Assembly: GCA_014804245.1 (NCBI GenBank)
Contig: JAAVAE010000037.1
Span: 1-37,193 of the forward strand
Reading direction: 5' to 3'
DNA from: Lachnospiraceae bacterium
GTDB taxonomy: Bacteria; Bacillota; Clostridia; Lachnospirales; Lachnospiraceae
DNA length: 37,193 nucleotides
Made by a program: the position numbers and the translations under genes. Shown here one piece after another: positions 32,831-37,193 of the stretch (positions within the stretch are counted from its first letter, which is position 1; every line of letters starts with the position of its first letter). The notes beneath the pieces were generated by a model. That model was not told the DNA's origin and did no database searches. It was given only the letters and a program-made list of their open reading frames with translations.

Positions 32831-33151
32831 AAAATCATATCCTCCTTTATAATGTGTATACATTGCTTCTTTATCCTATATCCTTGCATGACCATAACAA
32901 AATGTAAAGGGAAACGTTTGGCATCCCAATGGGTTCCCTGTACAAACAGCCTATATTGCTGTAATATAGTCAACATAATAAAAAAGTGCTGAAATCAGAA
33001 CATAAAGACAAAAAAGTCCAGTACAAAAATATCAATGTACATGTTGCGGTAACTCATTCAGATCCACAAAGGAAACCATCTACACTTTTAAAGATATGAA
33101 TATAAAAACGTATTGAATATTTTTTCCAAATACGAATAGGTTATATAAAAG

Positions 33152-33187
33152 AATGCGACAGAAGTAGAAAAATCCTTTTGTCGCATT
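33152..33187 (-). terminator. Terminator of the XRE gene
   Basis: Minus strand: AATGCGACA pairs with TGTCGCATT across an 18-base loop, then CTTTT. It follows the XRE stop directly. Confidence 0.6.
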
Positions 33188-33412
33188 TTATCTCTTGTGC
33201 GGTGGAGTTGTATCATTGGTTAGACCACCAATATAATCTAAAGAAACATCATAAAACTGGGCAAGTGCGACTGCTAACTCAAAGGGTAATTCTCTTTTTC
33301 CAGTTTCATAATTATGATAGGTAGTTCGTTGCATATGCAGTAAATCAGCCAGTTTTCTAATAGATAAATCTCTATCTTCTCTCAAATCTCTAAGTCTTGG
33401 ATAATATCCCAT
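33188..33412 (-). CDS. XRE/Cro-CI family repressor
   Basis: A 74-residue single-domain HTH protein: LRDLREDRDLSIRKLADLLH followed by MQRTTYHNYETGKRELPFEL, then LAQFYDVSLDYIGGLT. Such small XRE proteins act as element repressors. AGGTGA precedes the ATG. It is divergent from the lipoprotein gene, and the shared 100-bp region holds two TGTACA sites overlapping the lipoprotein promoter, so it probably controls that promoter and its own. Confidence 0.9.
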   Translation of the reverse strand: MGYYPRLRDLREDRDLSIRKLADLLHMQRTTYHNYETGKRELPFELAVALAQFYDVSLDYIGGLTNDTTPPHKR

Positions 33413-33428
33413 TTATTCTATCACCTCG

Positions 33429-33457
33429 TTGACAGTGTACAACAAATGATGTACAAT
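33429..33457 (+). promoter_or_regulatory. Lipoprotein promoter with overlapping TGTACA operators
   Basis: Perfect -35 TTGACA (33429-33434), 17-bp spacer, -10 TACAAT (33452-33457). TGTACA occurs at 33436-33441 and 33450-33455, one just after the -35 and one over the -10, as expected for repression by the divergent XRE protein. Confidence 0.8.
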
Positions 33458-33512
33458 TATGCTATATGTCCGTCATATGGCGGACAAACACTACTTAAAG
33501 AGAGGAAAAAAC

Positions 33513-34451
33513 ATGAAAACAAAAAGAGAACAAAAATTGTTATGCGGAGTTGGCACTCTTGCAGTGTGTTGTATGCTTACAGGGTGTCATATGAGCCACG
33601 AATGGCAGGAAGCTACTTGTACAACACCCAAAACATGTAGTGTGGGTGGTGAAACAGAAGGGGAACCTTTAGGGCATACATGGATAGAAGCCACTTGTGT
33701 AGAGCCAAAACATTGTAGCGTATGTGGCGAAACAGAAGGGGAAGCATTAGAGCATGCATGGGTAGACGCTACTTGTGCAGAACCTAAACACTGTAGTGCG
33801 TGTGGAGAAACAGATGGAGAACCTTTAGAACATACCTTGACCGAAGCAAACTATCAACAGCCTGCCACTTGTGAAGTGTGTGGAGAAACTGTAGGTGAAC
33901 CGTTACAAGCAGAATTTGAAAAATATGGGTTAGCCTGCAATGCGGAATTAGATATTGTATATCCTTATGTAATCCCCTGTTATGACGCTGGCTACACCAC
34001 CAATGGAAAAGTTACCTTTACAGATTATGAGATATTTGAATCAGATGAAACTCACGAAGCACTGGATGGTTACGAATGGAAAGCGATTACCGTTACTGTA
34101 ATTTTTGATGATGAAAACGCTTATTATCATGGTTATAGTGGTATAAGATGTTCATCTATTAACTACTATAATGATACTTTTTTCGATAATTATAAAGAAG
34201 AAAATGTTTCATTCACAGCAAACTATAATGGTATAGAATGGGACGGCATAATATATCATACTAAAAATCTGCAAACAGGTTGGAACAATGATGTTTTTAC
34301 ACATCAAGTTCGCTACTTTTATCGTGTTCCAAAAGGATATGACGGCATTGTGATAGTAATATATGACCCAAGCATTGATCGGGATAGTTATAATAATACA
34401 TATGAATTAGCAAAAGAGAATGATGGTACAATACTTTTCCGTTTAGAATAG
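33513..34451 (+). CDS. Cargo lipoprotein with tandem Cys-rich repeats
   Basis: A 312-residue predicted lipoprotein. The lipobox LTGC puts the lipidated Cys at residue 25. Residues about 30-125 carry four repeats of about 26 residues of the form ATC-x2-P-x2-CSxCGETEGEPLxH; the first repeat has Gly for one Cys and the fourth is diverged. The CxxC pairs resemble zinc-ribbon knuckles. A C-terminal domain (about 130-312) is rich in Tyr, Asp and beta strands and not recognised. ATG 33513 has AGAGAGG upstream; the ATG at 33459 is rejected. It is transcribed opposite to the element core and is its apparent cargo, perhaps a surface or exclusion protein. Confidence 0.82.
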   Translation: MKTKREQKLLCGVGTLAVCCMLTGCHMSHEWQEATCTTPKTCSVGGETEGEPLGHTWIEATCVEPKHCSVCGETEGEALEHAWVDATCAEPKHCSACGETDGEPLEHTLTEANYQQPATCEVCGETVGEPLQAEFEKYGLACNAELDIVYPYVIPCYDAGYTTNGKVTFTDYEIFESDETHEALDGYEWKAITVTVIFDDENAYYHGYSGIRCSSINYYNDTFFDNYKEENVSFTANYNGIEWDGIIYHTKNLQTGWNNDVFTHQVRYFYRVPKGYDGIVIVIYDPSIDRDSYNNTYELAKENDGTILFRLE

Positions 34452-34465
34452 CATAAATAGTAATC

Positions 34466-34507
34466 AAGGGATATTCCAAATATAATAAAATGGAATATCC
34501 CTTTTTT
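34466..34507 (+). terminator. Lipoprotein gene terminator
   Basis: AAGGGATATTCCA (34466-34478) pairs with TGGAATATCCCTT (34491-34503), then a T run. Confidence 0.88.
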
Positions 34508-34614
34508 CGTTGTTTTTGCATTAACTTCACAATAGCTTCTGAAAATTTTGAAAAAAATCAAGAAAACATTTTATAATTTGTCTAAATTTTCAAGGATTGT
34601 GAATTGCAGACACA

Positions 34615-34634
34615 TTGAAGACATTATGAAGACA
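34615..34634. repeat. Right pair of GAAGACA repeats (likely integrase arm sites)
   Basis: TTGAAGACA at 34615-34623 and ATGAAGACA at 34626-34634, matching the pair near the left end in sequence and orientation. The rest of 34452-34874 holds the terminators, attR and a promoter; no gene is seen. Confidence 0.5.
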
Positions 34635-34680
34635 GTGTGCGTTCCTCCTTGATTTTATGGGCTTTCGGGAACCTAATAAA

Positions 34681-34703
34681 GTCCGATTCCCGTCAGCAGC
34701 TTT
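34681..34703 (+). other. Attachment site copy (attR)
   Basis: 23 bases identical to the tRNA-Thr 3' end at 27587-27609. The upstream half of the tRNA is absent, so this is the displaced chromosomal end. Confidence 0.93.
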
Positions 34704-34710
34704 AAAGTAT

Positions 34711-34763
34711 AAATCCCTTATTTATGCTATTCATTAAGAAAATGGCGTAAACAAGGGATTTTT
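34711..34763 (+). terminator. Original tRNA-Thr terminator, displaced by the element
   Basis: AAATCCCTT (34711-34719) pairs with AAGGGATTT (34753-34761), with further inner pairing, then TTT. It follows attR directly, as the tRNA terminator would before integration. Confidence 0.7.
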
Positions 34764-34799
34764 CGTTCTTCTATTCTATACAGTTTATACACATTATAA

Positions 34800-34828
34800 T
34801 AGACTCTCTTTAATTTCTATGCTATAAT
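34800..34828 (+). promoter_or_regulatory. Promoter candidate for the YczE-like gene
   Basis: -35 TAGACT (34800-34805), 17-bp spacer, perfect -10 TATAAT (34823-34828). Confidence 0.6.
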
Positions 34829-34874
34829 TCTACTACAATAATACCACAATTATTTGAAAAGGACAGTCCTGATT

Positions 34875-35537
34875 ATGAAAAGAACAATCCATGAAACTAT
34901 TATCCGGGTACTCATTTTGCTGACTGGGCTGACCATCGCCCATCTTGGGGTAACTTTGTTTCTGTTGGCAAATCTGGGGGCGGATCCGTTTAATGTTCTG
35001 GTACAGGGAATTTTCAGAACGGTCAGTCATTTATCTGGCTGGAAGGTCCTGACCCATGGATATACTCATATCGCTATCTGTTTTCTCATTATTCTGGTGC
35101 TTCTTATCGTAGATAGAAGCTATATCAAGATTGGCACCATACTTTGTATGATCTGCGGCGGTCCCATCATTGATTTCTTTACATATTTACTTGGGCCTCT
35201 TCTCGCATCGGAGGAAAGACTATGGTTAAAACTTTTCATTCTTGCCATCGGTTGTGTGATTCTGGCATTCGGCATGACGGTGGTCATCAAATCTGACGCG
35301 GGAACCGGACCAAATGATCTGATTGCCCTCGTTATCAGTGAAAAATCTCATACCCGATTCAGCATTGTACGTATTATTGTGGACGCCTCCTTCGTGATAA
35401 TCGGTTTCTTTCTTGGCGGTGTACTTGGAATCGGCACCATCATCTGTGCATGCCTGGTTGGACCTGTAGCAGGTTTTTTCCTTCCTATAAATGAAAGGAT
35501 CGTAAATCATATTCTTGCAAAATGCATGAAAAAATAA
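34875..35537 (+). CDS. YczE/YitT-like membrane protein
   Basis: A 220-residue protein with five to six membrane helices. The pattern LFLLANLGADPFNVLVQGI and its later echo MTVVIKSDAGTGPNDLIALV is characteristic of YczE/YyaS-type proteins, an internal duplication each carrying a short Asp-Pro or Gly-Pro-Asn loop. The transported substrate is unknown in the family. ATG 34875 is preceded only by a distant AAGGA; the in-frame TTG at 34854 is an alternative start. It lies 36 bases before the ABC permease gene, so they may be co-transcribed. Confidence 0.8.
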   Translation: MKRTIHETIIRVLILLTGLTIAHLGVTLFLLANLGADPFNVLVQGIFRTVSHLSGWKVLTHGYTHIAICFLIILVLLIVDRSYIKIGTILCMICGGPIIDFFTYLLGPLLASEERLWLKLFILAIGCVILAFGMTVVIKSDAGTGPNDLIALVISEKSHTRFSIVRIIVDASFVIIGFFLGGVLGIGTIICACLVGPVAGFFLPINERIVNHILAKCMKK

Positions 35538-35573
35538 AGATTGGTATCACAGCATTTTTAAGGAGACTATGAA

Positions 35574-36593
35574 GTGAAGGTCGTTAACATTTCCGTAAAA
35601 AAAAGCAAAGCCTTTATCCTGTTCCTGCTATGTGTTCTGCTCCTGTTTTCTGCCTTTGCAGGTATCTTATTTGGAAGTGTTTCCATCCGTCCGGCGGAGG
35701 TTCTTGGGGTGCTTGCTTCAAAAAACAGCAATCCTACTGCCTACACTTTGATAACGGCTGTCCGCATTCCCCGTGTTGTGGGGGGAATCTTTGCAGGAAT
35801 AGGACTTGCCTGCGCCGGTGTCATCCTGCAAGGAGTGATGAATAATTCTCTGGCAAGCCCCAACACCATCGGCGTCAATTCAGGATCCGGTTTTGCCGTG
35901 ATGCTCGCCTTGATGATGTTTCCTGAAAGCTCTGACCTTTTGCCGCTTTTTGCATTCTGCGGCGCTCTCTTTACCACGCTTTTCGTATTTCTGCTGGCCT
36001 ATCTGGCGGACAGTTCCCGGACAACGATCGTTCTTGCCGGCATTACCATTTCCAGTTTTTTCAATGCCGGTATCAATACCCTCAAATTACTAGATACGGA
36101 AATATCCATCAATCTGACTTCCTTTATGATCGGCTCCTTATCCGGTCTTACTTTAAACAAACTTCTGCTGCCGTGCATCTGCATCCTGGCCGCTTTTTGT
36201 CTGACGCTTCTTTTTGCCAGACCTTTAAATCTGTTAGGACTTGGCGACGATATCGCCCGTTCTCTTGGGCTGCAGGTTTCCTTTACAAGGTTCCTGCTCC
36301 TTATGCTTGCCAGCCTTATGGCAGGCTGTGTTGTCAGTTATGCGGGACTGCTCAGCTTCGTAGGTCTGATTGTTCCTCATATCTGCAGACAGCTTTTTGG
36401 CAATGATGCCCGCTTTCTTCTTCCCTGCTCCGCCCTTTTAGGAGGAAGTTTTGTGCTTTTGTGCGATCTGTTGGGACGGACTTTGTTTGCTCCTTTTGAA
36501 CTTCCTGCCGGCATTTTGATGGCTTTCATCGGAGGACCGTTTTTCTTATATCTCTTGTTAAAGAAGAAAGGAGGACGCAGAATCAATGCTTGA
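35574..36593 (+). CDS. FecCD-family ABC transporter permease
   Basis: A 339-residue polytopic permease with about nine to ten membrane helices, of the type importing iron-siderophores, heme or cobalamin. Typical motifs are RIPRVVGGIFAGIGLACAGVI, NNSLASPNTIGVNSGSGFAV, and the ATPase-contact segment YAGLLSFVGLIVPHICRQLF. It begins with GTG, with AAGGAG 8 bases upstream. The ATP-binding gene overlaps its end by 8 bases, so translation is coupled. No substrate-binding protein is in the window, so the substrate is open. Confidence 0.93.
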   Translation: MKVVNISVKKSKAFILFLLCVLLLFSAFAGILFGSVSIRPAEVLGVLASKNSNPTAYTLITAVRIPRVVGGIFAGIGLACAGVILQGVMNNSLASPNTIGVNSGSGFAVMLALMMFPESSDLLPLFAFCGALFTTLFVFLLAYLADSSRTTIVLAGITISSFFNAGINTLKLLDTEISINLTSFMIGSLSGLTLNKLLLPCICILAAFCLTLLFARPLNLLGLGDDIARSLGLQVSFTRFLLLMLASLMAGCVVSYAGLLSFVGLIVPHICRQLFGNDARFLLPCSALLGGSFVLLCDLLGRTLFAPFELPAGILMAFIGGPFFLYLLLKKKGGRRINA

Positions 36594-37193
36594 GTATCGC
36601 CATGTATCTGTATCCTGCCAGCACACACCGATTTTGGAAGACATCTCTTTAACTTTTCCCGAGGGTAAGATTACCACGATCATCGGTCCCAACGGCTGCG
36701 GTAAAACGACTCTGCTGCAATGTCTTAACGGTGTATCCCGGGTCACCTCCGGCAATATTTTTCTGGATGGAGAGGATTTCCTTAAATTTTCCCCCAAAGA
36801 GCGTGCCAGAAAGCTATCTTTTCTGCCACAAGTGCGCACGATCATCCCCACTTTGCCTGTAAAGACCCTTGTGGAACATGGACGCTTTCCCTATCTTGGT
36901 TTCGCAAGAAAGAAATCACAGGAAGATATTGAACTGGTTCAGAAAGCCATGGATTTTACCCAGGTGAGCCCCTATGCGGATCAGTATGCCGACACCCTCT
37001 CAGGAGGTACAAGGCAGCGGGTTTTCTTTGCAATGACCCTTGCCCAGAACTGCGATGTCATTGTACTGGATGAACCTACCACTTATCTGGATCTGCGTGC
37101 GCAGAAGGATTTTTTGACTCTGCTGGATGTTCTCCGCAAGCAGAAAAAAACGATTATCCTGACTTTACACGATCTGAATCATGCCCTTCAGAT
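36586..37193 (+). CDS. FecE-like ABC transporter ATP-binding protein (partial, 3' end cut)
   Basis: The first 202 codons of an ATPase partnered with the FecCD permease. Walker A is GPNGCGKTT, Q-loop FLPQ, signature LSGGTRQR (the usual Q after GG is T), Walker B VIVLDEPT, H-loop TLHDLNHAL. The ATG overlaps the permease stop region by 8 bases, with GGAGG upstream. It powers uptake of an iron complex or corrinoid. The window ends about 50-60 codons before the expected stop. Confidence 0.93.
   Translation, partial: MLEYRHVSVSCQHTPILEDISLTFPEGKITTIIGPNGCGKTTLLQCLNGVSRVTSGNIFLDGEDFLKFSPKERARKLSFLPQVRTIIPTLPVKTLVEHGRFPYLGFARKKSQEDIELVQKAMDFTQVSPYADQYADTLSGGTRQRVFFAMTLAQNCDVIVLDEPTTYLDLRAQKDFLTLLDVLRKQKKTIILTLHDLNHALQ

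Larger units (their letters stand above)
27610..34703. mobile_element. Integrated CRESS-Rep element in tRNA-Thr (IME/integrated plasmid, 7.1 kb)
   Basis: It is bounded by a 23-bp direct repeat of the tRNA 3' end. Leftward genes are a tyrosine integrase, a CRESS-type HUH/SF3 Rep, an FtsK-like ATPase, a membrane protein, a small unknown protein and two XRE-like regulators; rightward is a lipoprotein. A stem-loop origin with TAGTATTAC lies between rep and the ATPase gene. No type IV secretion genes or separate relaxase are seen, so if it moves between cells it needs a helper. It could also be a satellite-like or plasmid-like replicon that integrates. Confidence 0.88.

Noticed and set aside
33513-33900. 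Cys-rich repeats as a DNA minisatellite only
   Set aside because: Period is a multiple of three, the cysteine spacing is kept, and the frame has a signal peptide and promoter, so it is a coding repeat.

Overview
The window looks like part of the chromosome of a Clostridia-class Firmicute, most likely a gut Lachnospiraceae. Supporting signs are class III fructose-1,6-bisphosphatase, a lysine-riboswitch dapA-dapB unit, a YerC/YecD TrpR-like regulator, a DUF1836 protein, AGGAGG-type ribosome sites, sigma-A promoters with 17-18 bp spacers, and a secreted type I pullulanase. This assignment is inferred from gene content, not from a database match.

Layout. 1-411: two opposed copies (A, B) of a palindromic repeat family, then a XerC/D-like recombinase (472-1401). 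1403-5837: a MerR-methyltransferase fusion and a large secreted pullulanase, both on the minus strand. 5983-7930: a four-gene ECF sigma / anti-sigma / membrane-protein operon. 7931-8813: a gene-free stretch with repeat copy C and a separate 402-bp imperfect palindrome. 8814-12585: DUF1836, YerC, a degenerate LytM protein, a cold-shock protein, an orphan HisA and a small lipoprotein. 12665-16652: a lysine-riboswitch-controlled dapA-dapB-fbp cluster. 16706-26663: cobO-type adenosyltransferase, an SSB-like protein, typA, mgtE, a YigZ/IMPACT protein, a class A PBP and a MATE transporter. 26683-27408: a possible papain-fold protein. 27535-27607: tRNA-Thr(GGT). 34875-37193: a YczE-like membrane protein and the start of a FecCD-type ABC importer, cut by the window end.

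The most notable system is a 7.1-kb integrated element (27610-34703) inserted in the 3' end of tRNA-Thr and bounded by a 23-bp direct repeat. It encodes a tyrosine integrase, an FtsK/TcpA-like ATPase, two XRE-type proteins, a cargo lipoprotein with Cys-rich repeats, and a replication protein with the full HUH-endonuclease plus superfamily 3 helicase architecture of CRESS-DNA virus Reps. About 110 bases upstream of rep, on the rep-sense strand, is a stem-loop whose loop holds TAGTATTAC, the circovirus-type origin nonanucleotide, next to tandem GGTGTCA repeats. The element therefore looks like an integrated CRESS-type replicon that could excise, replicate by rolling circle and perhaps be mobilised.

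The second notable signal is the A/B/C repeat family. Two fully visible copies have perfectly complementary 23-bp outer arms of related but different sequence, and an inner stem also changes in a compensated way. That is covariation expected of a conserved hairpin RNA or DNA structure.
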